Assembly (NCBI RefSeq): GCF_009834365.1
Contig: NZ_CP041349.1
Location: 62,001-126,000, forward strand
Origin: Komagataeibacter xylinus
GTDB lineage: Bacteria; Pseudomonadota; Alphaproteobacteria; Acetobacterales; Acetobacteraceae
Direction of reading: 5' to 3'
Length of the DNA: 64,000 nt
The notes under the pieces are model-generated. The model was not told the DNA's origin. It saw only the letters and a program-made list of their open reading frames with translations, and ran no database searches. Shown piece after piece: positions 17,961 to 26,397 of this stretch (positions are counted from its first letter, which is position 1; every line of letters starts with the position of its first letter). The position numbers and the translations under genes are program-made.

Positions 17961-18717
17961 GGGGAGAACGGGAGGTCAGCTGTCTGTTCAAAGCAAAATT
18001 GACCCTGACCGAAGCAAAATGAGATAGGCCGCGATCTCCCGAACAAGTGCAGCTTTGATCATCTGTGGCTCAGCGCAGCTGGCTTGAGAATATCCTCGCA
18101 TCATTGACGGAAACTCGTCGGGGTCGTGTTTTCTGTCGTACGCTGTACACCGAGGTCCAGACCGTGATTTTTGGCGTACATCATATCGGTCATACCCCGT
18201 GCCATGGCCTCGGAAAAGCTATACCGGACGAACCGGGCTTTATAAGCTTCGAACGCAACCTGCTCGAAACGCACTGGCCTGCCGAGCACGTCCGACATGA
18301 TGGCCGCCATCTCGTTGAGGGAAATATTCTCGGGGCCCAGCACCGCGACATCTTTCTGATCGTTCCAGCTCTCGTCGAGCAGCCAACGTGTTGCCACCGC
18401 AGCAATGTCGCGAGTGGCACAGCTTGGCATGTTGAGGTTGCCAGAGATGGGTGAGGAAAACCCCCCTGTTCCTTTATGGTTTGAGAGCGTCTGGCAATGT
18501 TGTCCATGAACGACGGCATTGTGAGCGTACGCATCGCGACCCCAGTGCTGGCGATGAGGTCCTCCATTGCCAGGGAGCCAGTGACATAGCCTGCTTTATC
18601 GGCTAACGGCGTCCCGCGTCCCAGATGACACCGGTAGACCTACCTTTCTCAACGAAATAACAGCTGAATTTATCCGAAATACCATTCGGATCTGAAAATC
18701 AAAATCTCGCGGTAGCT
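17961..18717 (-). repeat. Duplicated segment of the 3997-6160 locus with internal deletion
   Basis: From 17961 to 18616 the sequence matches 3997-4664. From 18617 onward it matches 6060-6160. The intervening 1,404 bases (start of the NmrA-like gene and the whole AraC gene) are absent. The join falls exactly at the 9-mer CGTCCCAGA, present at 4656-4664 and 6060-6068 in the parent and once at 18617-18625 here. Confidence 0.88.
18060..18616 (-). pseudogene. 5'-truncated copy of the NmrA-like oxidoreductase gene
   Basis: It encodes the C-terminal ~185 residues of the protein at 4097-4987 with a few substitutions (for example VAIMSDVLG changed to AAIMSDVLG). It also has a frameshift near 18460, where one base of a C run is lost. 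The N-terminal cofactor-binding half is missing because of the deletion described for the duplicated segment. It has no start or promoter and is non-functional. Confidence 0.85.
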
Positions 18718-18718
18718 A

Positions 18719-18864
18719 GCACTACAGTTGCAGTTTGTTTTGTTCACTAATTGTTTATGGTTCCCATACTTTCCGGAAGGCTCGAATTTCAGGCTGTCTA
18801 CGGCGAAAAAAAACCGCAATTTTTTCGTTTTTCTGGCCCGGAAAATAAACTGCAACTGTAGTGC
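18719..18864. mobile_element. MITE, copy 1 (146 bp)
   Basis: Inverted ends GCACTACAGTTGCAGTTT and its complement enclose about 100 AT-rich, non-coding bases. TA flanks both ends within CTAG context. A second copy with about 90% identity is at 32136-32280. Small size, lack of a gene and long terminal repeats define a miniature inverted-repeat element. The TA target suggests mobilisation by an IS630/Tc1-type transposase. Confidence 0.85.
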
Positions 18865-18938
18865 TAGCTAATTCGGGTGCCGCATAGGGTGTAATGCCAC
18901 GAGACGTTACCCTATCCTGCGACATGGCGGCAGATTGG

Positions 18939-19364
18939 CTATACGATGACGATCAGCACAGCTATCAGAACAACAGCGGATGCAAGCAGGCTTAGAAATT
19001 TCTGCACTGGAATGCCGAATGGCTTCGGGTTTATAGCCACGAACTCAGGGTCGCTCCAGGCGGTACCTGGGAAGACAGGTGCCATCAGCATGCAGAGGAA
19101 GTAGGCTTCCGCAAGTGCGGCCGCGAGCAAGAAACTGCCAAGGCTCGAAGGCAAGGCGAATAGCAGTGCAATGGCGATGGCAGCGTTGCAAAATCCCAAA
19201 AGCATCGTCTGTCCGTTATGGAATTTGGCATGGGGTGGCCACTTCGGATTTCGTATGTGCTGGCATGCGGTTGATGGTATCACCGCGTCAAAGATCAAGC
19301 CGCCCAGGCCGCCATAAATTGCGACAAAAGCGATCATCCATTTAGCAATAAACATAGGACACAC
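18939..19364 (-). CDS. Conserved small membrane protein (DUF6640-like)
   Basis: A 141-residue protein with four predicted membrane helices (MIAFVAIYGGLGGLIFDAV, TMLLGFCNAAIAIALLFAL, SFLLAAALAEAYFLCMLMA, LLASAVVLIAVLIVIV). A conserved-looking loop HIRNPKWPPHAKFHNGQT between the first two helices resembles DUF6640 proteins of acetic acid bacteria, from memory. An AGGAAAGG-type ribosome site precedes the start. About 200 bases upstream contain several inverted repeats and may form a structured leader. Function unknown. Confidence 0.65.
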   Translation of the reverse strand: MCPMFIAKWMIAFVAIYGGLGGLIFDAVIPSTACQHIRNPKWPPHAKFHNGQTMLLGFCNAAIAIALLFALPSSLGSFLLAAALAEAYFLCMLMAPVFPGTAWSDPEFVAINPKPFGIPVQKFLSLLASAVVLIAVLIVIV

Positions 19365-19731
19365 CTTTCCTGTTCACAGAAAAGGACGTGCGGGTGGCTT
19401 CTTCCTGATCAGGCGGAGAAGCTTGCACGAACGTAAATGCCACCCGGACTACCAACCGGGCTGTGACTTTTACACGTCCACAGGCACAGTATGTGACCGG
19501 GCACGGAGTTTCAACCCCGCCCATTGGGTTCATGTGTGGTCCCAGTTCGCCCGTGTGAACTGGTCGCTTTCTGGTCAGTTATGAGAGTTTTTTTTGAATG
19601 ATCATCAGGTCATGTGCTCGCTCAGATACCTATTCCGGCTGTCAACTTATCGCTTTTTCTGCTCGAAATCTGACTGGTAAAAAAACGCAAAGCTGCCAGT
19701 CGGTCACTCTCCCTAAAGCAAAAATCTCTTA
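19365..19731. other. Intergenic region with several hairpins, possible structured leader
   Basis: No gene supported. GGGTGGC at about 19393 pairs with GCCACCC at about 19440, enclosing CTTCTTCC/GGAGAAG-type complementarity, and CCAGTTC/GAACTGG forms a hairpin near 19544-19565. All lie upstream of the membrane protein gene on its strand. I do not recognise a known riboswitch. Confidence 0.35.
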
Positions 19732-20307
19732 TCAAGGGTGAAGAACATTTCTAGCGCGGGTCGCCTGAAATTTCCGGATTGTCTCGAGAGACAGGCCCTG
19801 TACCAGCATCTCATCAATCAGGTCGATATGCAGTCCCGCTAACAGAGAATGGGCATTATAGGTGGCATAAGCCATATCGGCAGTATCTGCCGCATCCATA
19901 ATGCAGCGTCTCGCTTCTGCATGCATCCATTGATAATGCGGAGATTGCAGTAGTCCCCCGCTGAGTTCCCGGGCGCGGATCAGATGTCTGTTCGCAATCT
20001 TGAACATCAGGATGGCATCAAGAAACGCAACAAGACGATCTGGCGGTGCAGTGCTGGCATCAAATGGGGGGGCACTGCTTTCAACACTAGCTTTCAATGT
20101 AGCGATTTTGGCAGCCCAAAGCGCATCCAGCAGGCCGTCCCGGTTGCCGAATGCCCGAAACAGGGTGCCTTTGCCGACACAGGCGGCCAGAGCGATCGCA
20201 TCCATTGTCACGGCACCCGGAATCTCGCTTTGGGCAAAAAGCCTGTCTGCGGCCGCCAGCATATCGTCAGATGACGCAGGCGGCCGCCCCCGATTTTTAC
20301 GTTGCAT
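19732..20307 (-). CDS. TetR-family transcriptional regulator
   Basis: A TetR protein of about 191 residues starting MQRKNRGRPPASSDDML. The helix-turn-helix is VTMDAIALAACVGKGTLFRAF. I prefer ATG 20307 to the upstream in-frame starts (20349, 20391) because a perfect dyad (20309-20325) lies immediately ahead of it and would otherwise be inside the gene. It is divergent from the SnoaL-like gene at 20379, and the dyad is well placed to control both promoters. Confidence 0.85.
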   Translation of the reverse strand: MQRKNRGRPPASSDDMLAAADRLFAQSEIPGAVTMDAIALAACVGKGTLFRAFGNRDGLLDALWAAKIATLKASVESSAPPFDASTAPPDRLVAFLDAILMFKIANRHLIRARELSGGLLQSPHYQWMHAEARRCIMDAADTADMAYATYNAHSLLAGLHIDLIDEMLVQGLSLETIRKFQATRARNVLHP

Positions 20308-20308
20308 T

Positions 20309-20325
20309 ACGGACTGTCGGTCCGT
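20309..20325. promoter_or_regulatory. Candidate TetR operator
   Basis: ACGGAC-TGTCG-GTCCGT is a perfect 6-base-arm dyad of the kind bound by TetR-family repressors. It lies between the TetR start (20307) and the SnoaL-like start (20379). Confidence 0.6.
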
Positions 20326-20378
20326 TAAGGATGGAATTTCTGGACTCATGGTCCTTAATTCATATCGGAGAGCGGTGC

Positions 20379-20780
20379 ATGGCGCCAACATCTATCCTTC
20401 CCCACTGGCTTGAGACAGCACTCGAAGCGCTCAGGAAGGGCGATATCGATGGCTGGATGTCGATTTATGCCACGGATGCCGTCCATGAGTTTCCATTTGC
20501 GCTTGAAGGCATGCCGACCAGCCTGACGGGACGGGATAATATTGCCGCATACATGCGGCGTCTGCCGTCATTCATTCGCTTCGGTTCAGTGAGCGATGTG
20601 CGCGTACGTGAAATCGGCGAAGAACTAATCGTGGAAGCGGTAGGCCACCATAACCGGATTTCTGACGGGGCCCCCTGCGAGATTACCTATGTATGGTTCA
20701 TCACACGACGTAACGGCAAGGTGACGTTGATCCGGGATTACATGAACCCGATCCAGCTACAGCGTATCGCGGCGTCCTGA
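20379..20780 (+). CDS. SnoaL-like/nuclear transport factor 2 family protein
   Basis: A 133-residue cone-shaped alpha+beta protein of the NTF2/SnoaL superfamily. The pattern WLETALEALRKGDIDGWMSIYATDAV then HEFPF is the usual N-terminal helix and first strand, followed by LTGRDNIAAYMRRLP. Family members are small isomerases, hydrolases or ligand-binding proteins. The start ATG at 20379 follows CGGAGAG. It is divergent from the TetR regulator and followed by a broken SDR gene. The substrate is unknown. Confidence 0.75.
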   Translation: MAPTSILPHWLETALEALRKGDIDGWMSIYATDAVHEFPFALEGMPTSLTGRDNIAAYMRRLPSFIRFGSVSDVRVREIGEELIVEAVGHHNRISDGAPCEITYVWFITRRNGKVTLIRDYMNPIQLQRIAAS

Positions 20781-20815
20781 CGCACACACGGTTATGAAGG
20801 TAAACACTCAGATAG

Positions 20816-21265
20816 ATGCCCTTCCGCTTTCCCGGCCAATCTGGACTGGAGCCGGACATTCATCTCGGATCGTTAATGCGTGCGATGATCCCGAACGGTA
20901 GTGGAGCTATCGTTAATGTCGGATCCTACGCATGCTTTCAGACATTTCCATCGATCGCAGCGTATGCCGCATCGAAGGGTGCCCTTGCCCAGTTCACCCG
21001 GACACTCGCAGTGGAAGCCATTGGTCATGGGATCCGTGTGAATGCAGTGGGCGCGGGAGATACCGTAACCAATATTCTCAATCATATTCATGCAGACGGC
21101 CCATCAGCCCTTGCGGATTATGGCAAACACGCTCCTATCGGACGGGCTGCTCAACCAGAGGAGATCGCCAGGGTGATTGCCTTTCTCGCATCCGACGAGG
21201 CCAGCTTCATGGTCGGGTCGATCGCAATGGCAGATGGTGGGAAAAGCGTAATCCTTCCTGCCTGA
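20816..21265 (+). pseudogene. Short-chain dehydrogenase, N-terminal half missing
   Basis: Residues from LMRAMIPNGSGAIVNVGS onward match the second half of a classical SDR, including YAASK and the C-terminal PIGRAAQPEEIARVIAFLAS and ADGGKS segments. The cofactor-binding GxxxGxG loop and NAG motif are absent. The first ~25 codons here do not resemble an SDR and a TAA interrupts another frame at the join. An internal deletion next to the SnoaL-like gene is the simplest explanation. Confidence 0.75.
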
Positions 21266-21346
21266 TCAGATCATTTTCATTTCCGGTCCTATTTTTGCTC
21301 GTCATGGCTATGTCTGCCTTGCGGAACGGGCTGTGAACGAGCGATG

Positions 21347-21433
21347 GTTGTGGCGCTGCCATGACGTCTCTGTCCCATAATGCTTCCTTCCACTCACGTG
21401 AAAATATCACACCATCAAATGCCAGGACTAAAT
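21347..21433 (-). repeat. IS481 terminal relic
   Basis: This matches the first ~85 bases of the IS481 copies on the minus strand, including the start region of the transposase (TGCCATGACG, CCCATAATGCTTCCTTCCAC), with several substitutions and a decayed end. It truncates the hydrolase remnant beside it. Confidence 0.75.
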
Positions 21434-21454
21434 AGGTTGGTAGTCGGAGCTAGA

Positions 21455-21645
21455 AACCCGCAATACCGCCGAGCGTCCCGGGTTCTATCCGCACATCCGC
21501 AGCGGGGGCGTGGCGGCCAGCAGGATGTCGAACATCGGCTGTGCCTCGGGGCCGGTTTTCTCGCCTTTGTGGGCCAAGGTGGCCTATCGCATCGCGGCGA
21601 CAGCGGCAACGTCCTGGGGCAGAAGAGGCTGGATGATCGTCATGA
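21455..21645 (-). pseudogene. Alpha/beta-hydrolase gene remnant (N-terminus)
   Basis: Read from 21645 on the minus strand this gives MTIIQPLLPQDVAAVAAMR, a stop, then ATLAHKGEKTGPEAQPMFDI and a second stop. The pattern resembles the N-terminal leader of acetyl-esterase-like alpha/beta hydrolases (from memory). It follows the NmrA-like gene by 33 bases on the same strand, suggesting a former operon. The IS481 relic cuts off the rest. Confidence 0.5.
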
Positions 21646-21678
21646 ACCATCTCCCTGACTGGTGCGTGGGGTCGGCGT

Positions 21679-22557
21679 TCAGCCGTTCGCCCACTGGGTG
21701 GCGGCGTCCTTTGCGAACGCGGCATAAGAGCGCGGAGCACGACCAAGCAACTTCGTCAGGTGCGCGATGTCGCCTGCCGTCGCGACCGCCCCATCGGTCT
21801 GGTAACGGGCGAACATCAGGCGCAGATCGAGGGCGTGCCAGGCCGGCAGCATGGTCTTCATGCGTTGTTCCATCACACCGAGATCATCGCCGCCGTAGCG
21901 GATGGAGCGGCCGAGCGCCGCGCTCCAGATGGCGGCGATACCTTCGCCGGTCAGGCCATCCGGACCGACCAGCGCATAGGTCTCGCGGCCGAGCGGTGCC
22001 ACGGCCTGCTCCCGGCGAACCAGTTCGATCGCGGCGGCCTCGCCGATGTCGCGGATATCGACCATCGAAACGCCCCTTGCGCCGATCGGCGCGCCGTACG
22101 CACCGAATTTCAGCAGAGGATCCTTCTGGCGCAGGTCATTCTGGATGAAATAGGCCGGGCGCAGGATAGTCGTAGGCAGGTCGAGCGCTTCGATCATCCG
22201 CTCGACCGTGAATTTGCCGGCGAAATGCGGCACGTCGGCGTAGGCCTCGCCCATGAATACCGACAGATAGACGATGCCCTTGACGCCGGCCTCGCGCGCG
22301 ACCGTCAGGGCCAGCATGGCCTGGGTCAGTTCGTCGGCGACGTTCGGGACCAACAGGAACAACGTGCTGACGTCTTTGAGCGCCGCGCGCATCGCATCCA
22401 CATCCGCAAGATCGCCGCGAACCGGTGTCACGCCGGAGGGAAGCTGAGCTTTCTCGGGCGAGCGGGTCAGGGCGCGGACCTCGATATTCCGCCCCTCTAG
22501 ATGGGCCAGGACCTGGGACCCGATGGTCCCCGTGCTGCCAGTCACCAGAATAGTCAT
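21679..22557 (-). CDS. NmrA-like NAD(P)-binding oxidoreductase
   Basis: A 292-residue protein starting MTILVTGSTGTIGSQVLAHL, with the GxxGxxG cofactor loop of NmrA-type atypical SDRs, VKGIVYLSVFMG and TILRPAYFIQN. An upstream in-frame extension to 22974 overlaps the divergent LysR gene and is not protein-like, so I use ATG 22557. It belongs to the same family as 4097-4987 but is only distantly similar. It is divergent from the LysR regulator at 22666, its probable controller. Confidence 0.84.
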   Translation of the reverse strand: MTILVTGSTGTIGSQVLAHLEGRNIEVRALTRSPEKAQLPSGVTPVRGDLADVDAMRAALKDVSTLFLLVPNVADELTQAMLALTVAREAGVKGIVYLSVFMGEAYADVPHFAGKFTVERMIEALDLPTTILRPAYFIQNDLRQKDPLLKFGAYGAPIGARGVSMVDIRDIGEAAAIELVRREQAVAPLGRETYALVGPDGLTGEGIAAIWSAALGRSIRYGGDDLGVMEQRMKTMLPAWHALDLRLMFARYQTDGAVATAGDIAHLTKLLGRAPRSYAAFAKDAATQWANG

Positions 22558-22665
22558 TGTGAACACTCCTGAAAATATTGTGTCTCGAAGAGAAAGATAT
22601 CCGTTCCAATCGAGAATATGAGACGGCATTTTTGAGATGACGTGTCTCAATATCGGAACAGCGCG

Positions 22666-23562
22666 ATGAACCTCGAAGCCCTCTCCGCCTTCAATCTGGT
22701 CGCTGCCCATGGCGGCTTCGGCCGCGCCAGCCGTGTGACCGGCCGACCGAAGGCGACGCTGTCGCGCCGGGTCGCCGAACTCGAACTGAGCCTCGGCGTC
22801 AGACTGATCGAGCGAGGATCCAAAAGCCTGCGATTGACCGACGAAGGGCGCGCTCTCCACGAGCGTACGGACGGGCTTCTGTCGGAAATCGTGGAAGCCG
22901 GCGAGGCTGTCGTCCTGGGTGCGTCGACCCCGAGGGGCAGATTGCGGGTCAGCGCGCCGGTGGTCTTCGCCCATGTCGCACTTCCCCAGATCGCCGCCCG
23001 TTTTGCTCTCGCCTATCCCGAAGTCCAGCTTGAGATCTCCGCCGAGGATCGCAAGGTCGATCCGATCGAAGACGGCTACGACCTGGTGATCCGCATCGAC
23101 CCCTCGCCGGATGAAATGCTTGTCGGCCGCCGTTTCCTCACCGATGAACGTTTGATCGTAGCGCCGACAGACATGAAGCGGCCCATCCCGACGACGGACG
23201 GCGCGGTGTGTCCCGTCAAGGCCGTCCTGCTGAGCGCTGCTCCCTCAACCATCATCTGGCGTATGAGTTCCCGAACGGCCCCCGAGAGCGTCCTCGCGCC
23301 GGAACCGGTCATACGCTTCTCGTCACTCCTGATGGTGCGCGATGCCGTGCTGGCAGGCGCGGGCGCGGCTCTGCTGCCGAAGCTTCTCGTCGCGGACGAT
23401 GTCGAAGCTGGCCGACTGGCCTGCTGGGGAACCCACACCGGTCCATCGGTTGAAATCTGGGCGCTCCAAAGCTCGCGCCGTCTCATCGGCGCCAAGGTCC
23501 GTGCTTTCTTGGATGTGGTCGAAAAGGCGTTCCCAGAGAAGATTTTCGTCCCGCCGATCTGA
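22666..23562 (+). CDS. LysR-family transcriptional regulator
   Basis: A 298-residue LysR protein beginning MNLEALSAFNLVAAHGGFGR, with the helix-turn-helix GRASRVTGRPKATLSRRVAELE and a C-terminal co-inducer domain. I chose ATG 22666 rather than 22642 because LysR proteins usually begin two to four residues before the first helix. It is divergent from the NmrA-like gene at 22557, and the 108-base gap should hold the shared operator. Confidence 0.87.
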   Translation: MNLEALSAFNLVAAHGGFGRASRVTGRPKATLSRRVAELELSLGVRLIERGSKSLRLTDEGRALHERTDGLLSEIVEAGEAVVLGASTPRGRLRVSAPVVFAHVALPQIAARFALAYPEVQLEISAEDRKVDPIEDGYDLVIRIDPSPDEMLVGRRFLTDERLIVAPTDMKRPIPTTDGAVCPVKAVLLSAAPSTIIWRMSSRTAPESVLAPEPVIRFSSLLMVRDAVLAGAGAALLPKLLVADDVEAGRLACWGTHTGPSVEIWALQSSRRLIGAKVRAFLDVVEKAFPEKIFVPPI

Positions 23563-23588
23563 GTGAGGGCTGGATCGCTGTAAAAGCT

Positions 23589-24374
23589 ATGCCGCCAATC
23601 CGCCCGAAAGCTAGATCCGGACCGAGGTGCCGGACTTGCGAATCGTGTGACGCGCTCTGGCAGGCCGTGCAGTTCCATCCGGATGAAATCGAAAACCGCG
23701 GCCGGGCGATTGCCGAAGGTGTGTGGATTGCCGTGAAGGCGTGGGAGCGGAGCTCCTGCCGGCATCGTCCGGGTTGTGTCGCCTGCTGGCCTGCGGACTG
23801 TGAGATGGAGGAGACCGTTCATGTCGGACGACAACGCTCTGGCTACGCTGCGCATGCCCGGGAAAAGGCGTGTGACAATCGCCGGACGGTAGAGACACGG
23901 GTCATGGATGTGGAAATCCATTCAGTGCTGGAAGAAGCTGCCGTTACGATCATGCTGCATGCGGATCCGCTGGAGCAGGAGGCACAGGCGCAGGGCGGTC
24001 TGCAGGAGAGGCGGATGGAACGGGAGCGCCAGGAGCTTGCAATAGTCAACGGGCGTATCCAGTCAGTGATGACGGCAATTGAAGACGGGCTCTATACGCC
24101 TGCGCTGAAGACGCGTATGCAGCAACTCGAAGACCCGGCGGCCCGGCTGCGGGCCAGCCTGCAGATTGCCGGCACCCACCAGCGTGCGGTTCTGACGGCT
24201 CCACGCCGCTTCACGACACAGGCCCGCAAGCCGATCGCCGCGCTGAGGGAAAGGGATGATACGGAAACCGTGCTGAAGCTGCGGCGGATGATCGGGCCAG
24301 TTGCCATGACACCGGCAGCCGGACAGTCGGGGTTACGTTTCACGTTGCGGACCCGCAGGGTATGCGAGGGGTGA
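23589..24374 (+). pseudogene. Large serine recombinase, C-terminal fragment
   Basis: The last ~180 residues match the C-terminal half of large serine recombinases. A Cys/Arg zinc-ribbon tail (KACDNRRTVETRVMDVEI) leads into VLEEAA, a long charged coiled coil (RRMERERQELAIVNGRIQSV) and the terminal LRFTLR strand. The catalytic N-terminal resolvase domain is missing, and the first ~75 codons here are unrelated. It precedes the second MbcA-like/vapBC module. Only its last ~70 bases accompany the first module (1054-1127). The recombinase may once have mobilised this toxin-antitoxin unit. Confidence 0.7.
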
Positions 24375-24402
24375 AGTGAAAAGGTTCGACCAGCAAGGGC
24401 GG

Positions 24403-24828
24403 TCAGGCGAAGGTTCCTTCCGCAAGGCTGTGGGCAAGCCGGACGACCAGTGCGTCCCTGCCATCGCGAAGCGCTTCCAAGGCTGTCTGACCGGCAAGTT
24501 CGGGATGAGACTGCATCAGAAAGCGGTAAATGGTCCATCCGCTATCGCCCAGCGCGTCGAAAAGCGCGGGCAGGACACGGAAGGGCTGTCCCGTCGCGCT
24601 GATCTGCCAAGCCGGATAGCGCGATCCCCGTGGTGAGGGGCCTGGCAGAATGAGGACAGCATGGGCCTGTTCCAGATCACGCAGGTCTGAGACGGTCACG
24701 CCAAGGCGGTGGGTAAAAACCTCCCCCGTCAGCATGTCCGGACCAGCAAGAATGGTGGCTGCTAGGTGGCGCCCCCGTTCTTCTGCGCGGGCGAAAGCCT
24801 CACTCCATGTTCGTGGCCTGTCTGTCAA
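24403..24828 (-). CDS. MbcA/ParS/Xre-type antitoxin-like protein, second copy
   Basis: A paralogue of 1156-1581 with the same length (141 residues), the same C-terminal toxin-binding-like domain (PFRVLPALFDALGDSGWTIY, ELAGQTALEALRDG) and about 20 differences, mostly in the first half. As in the first copy it is divergent from vapB and convergent with the recombinase tail. Retention of an open frame in both copies suggests selection. No RES-type toxin is adjacent. Confidence 0.6.
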   Translation of the reverse strand: MTDRPRTWSEAFARAEERGRHLAATILAGPDMLTGEVFTHRLGVTVSDLRDLEQAHAVLILPGPSPRGSRYPAWQISATGQPFRVLPALFDALGDSGWTIYRFLMQSHPELAGQTALEALRDGRDALVVRLAHSLAEGTFA

Positions 24829-25007
24829 GAATGCTGTCTTTTTATCTTTACGGGAGAGAGGAGAGCGATTCCATCATGGGGCAGGCGGAAGAGCCACTGT
24901 ATCACCCGTCCGGATTGTATGCATGTGGCGGGGAGGGGCCCGAAAGTACGGGACACCTTCGTTTAAACGGGATATACGTGATGCATATCCATGGGGAGGA
25001 ATAGCCG

Positions 25008-25232
25008 ATGCTGACCCGTACGACACTCTTTATGTCCAACCGCTCGCAGGCAGTGCGCCTGCCGAAGATGGTCGCCTTCGGGGAGCAGGTGCGTGACGTC
25101 GTCATCGTGTCCGAAGGTTCACGGCGGATCATCGCACCGGCCGATGCAGCGTGGGATGATTTCTTTGCGGCTCCCGGGGTGGATCTGGGGGAGCGAAACC
25201 AGCCGACCATGCAGGAACGCGAGGCGCTCTGA
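25008..25232 (+). CDS. vapB: VapB-type antitoxin, second copy
   Basis: A 74-residue protein nearly identical to 1761-1985 (MLTRTTLFMSNRSQAVRLPK). A GGGGAGGA ribosome site precedes the ATG, and vapC starts directly after the stop. The two pairs are close enough that cross-neutralisation is plausible. Differences cluster in the C-terminal toxin-contacting tail (WDDFFAAPGVDLGERNQPTM). Confidence 0.85.
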   Translation: MLTRTTLFMSNRSQAVRLPKMVAFGEQVRDVVIVSEGSRRIIAPADAAWDDFFAAPGVDLGERNQPTMQEREAL

Positions 25233-25643
25233 ATGCTGCGTTATCTGCTGGATACGAATCTCTGTATCCGGGTGTTGCGGGATCGACCACAAGGGCTGCG
25301 TCCGAGATTCAACAGCTGTGCGGAGGAACTCTGCATCTCGGACGTGGTTCTGTATGAACTGCTTTATGGCGCGGAGCGCTCGTCTGATCCTGTGCGCACC
25401 AGACGCGAGGTTGAGCACTTCGCGGCAAGGCTGGCAGTCCTGCCATTCGATAGTGAAGCGGCTGCCCATACAGCGGATATTCGGGCTGCTCTTGAACGGA
25501 ATGGCCGTATCATAGGTCCATATGATCTCATGATTGCCGGGCATGCCCGAAGCAGGGGGCTGATTGTCGTGACGGGGAACCTTCGGGAATTCCAGCGGGT
25601 AGAGGGGCTTCGAACGGAGGGCTGGCTTACTGGCACGGTCTGA
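25233..25643 (+). CDS. vapC: VapC-type PIN-domain ribonuclease toxin, second copy
   Basis: A 136-residue PIN-domain toxin differing from 1986-2396 at only a handful of positions (for example AVRLAVLP to AARLAVLP, DLERNG to ALERNG). All acidic active-site residues are kept (LLDTN, YELLYGAE, GPYDLM). It is expected to be an active endoribonuclease held by the adjacent VapB. Homology to the first module ends shortly after the stop codon. Confidence 0.87.
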   Translation: MLRYLLDTNLCIRVLRDRPQGLRPRFNSCAEELCISDVVLYELLYGAERSSDPVRTRREVEHFAARLAVLPFDSEAAAHTADIRAALERNGRIIGPYDLMIAGHARSRGLIVVTGNLREFQRVEGLRTEGWLTGTV

Positions 25644-26397
25644 TTGGGAAAGGCGTGGTGATGCTTGGCCCGATAGCAAAGGCAACAGGGGGGAATAGGC
25701 TAAGCGGCGGCACACGCGCAACAGTGACCTTCTCGAAGTCCGGGTTACTGTTCGGCTGCTCCGCCTGGGCAAAGCTGCAGCCGGTCGATCAGCTAGCGGC
25801 TACCCGAACCGGCGGTTCAGTTGTTAGATAAACTATTGTTACGGGCTATCGGCGCGCCCGCGAGCGATCCCGTCGACGTGGTGTTCGACCAGCCGACCGC
25901 TTTCGATATCGGCCCCCATAGCGTGGAATGGCATCTAAGACGGTGATGATGCCCGCATGGTGTAGAGAGCATTGCCTAGCTGCCCCGATCAGTGCCGACT
26001 GATGGTTTGCATGAGTGTCCGGTATTTCAAATTGCGATCTGCTACCGGACATTCCGCTCTCCCCGCATAGCTACCCGTCTGAAATGCGAGGATCTTCGTT
26101 TGTAATGGTAAGACCGAAAATTGAGTACCAGTGCGGGGTCAATCGGCAATCAATACACGCGGTGTTCCGTAGCTCGGATCTCGTTAGGGCCGCGTCCGAG
26201 CCGTGTCATCCCCTACCTCTTCTCAAGGTTGGCCGATTACCCGCCTGAAAGTCGAGACCTGCAATCGCCAGGACTACCCAATTCTGGCGAAACGGCCGGA
26301 TTTGATAACCGCCCCAAAAAACGAAGTTTTGCGAATTGCTCGTTCTCGACCTGTTCGTTCGGTGCGTTTTTTTACCTACTCTTTAATGAGCGGTAAT
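25644..26397. other. Gene-poor stretch
   Basis: I see no convincing coding region in these 754 bases. Several short frames are open but lack ribosome sites and family features. It separates the toxin-antitoxin module from the convergent SDR gene and may be decayed island DNA. Confidence 0.4.

Noticed and set aside
18670..18855. 61-codon minus-strand frame
   Set aside because: Falls within the MITE and the adjoining duplicated sequence; not conserved in the second MITE copy.
19342..19533. 63-codon minus-strand frame
   Set aside because: It overlaps the start of the membrane protein gene and the hairpin-rich leader; no supporting start signal.
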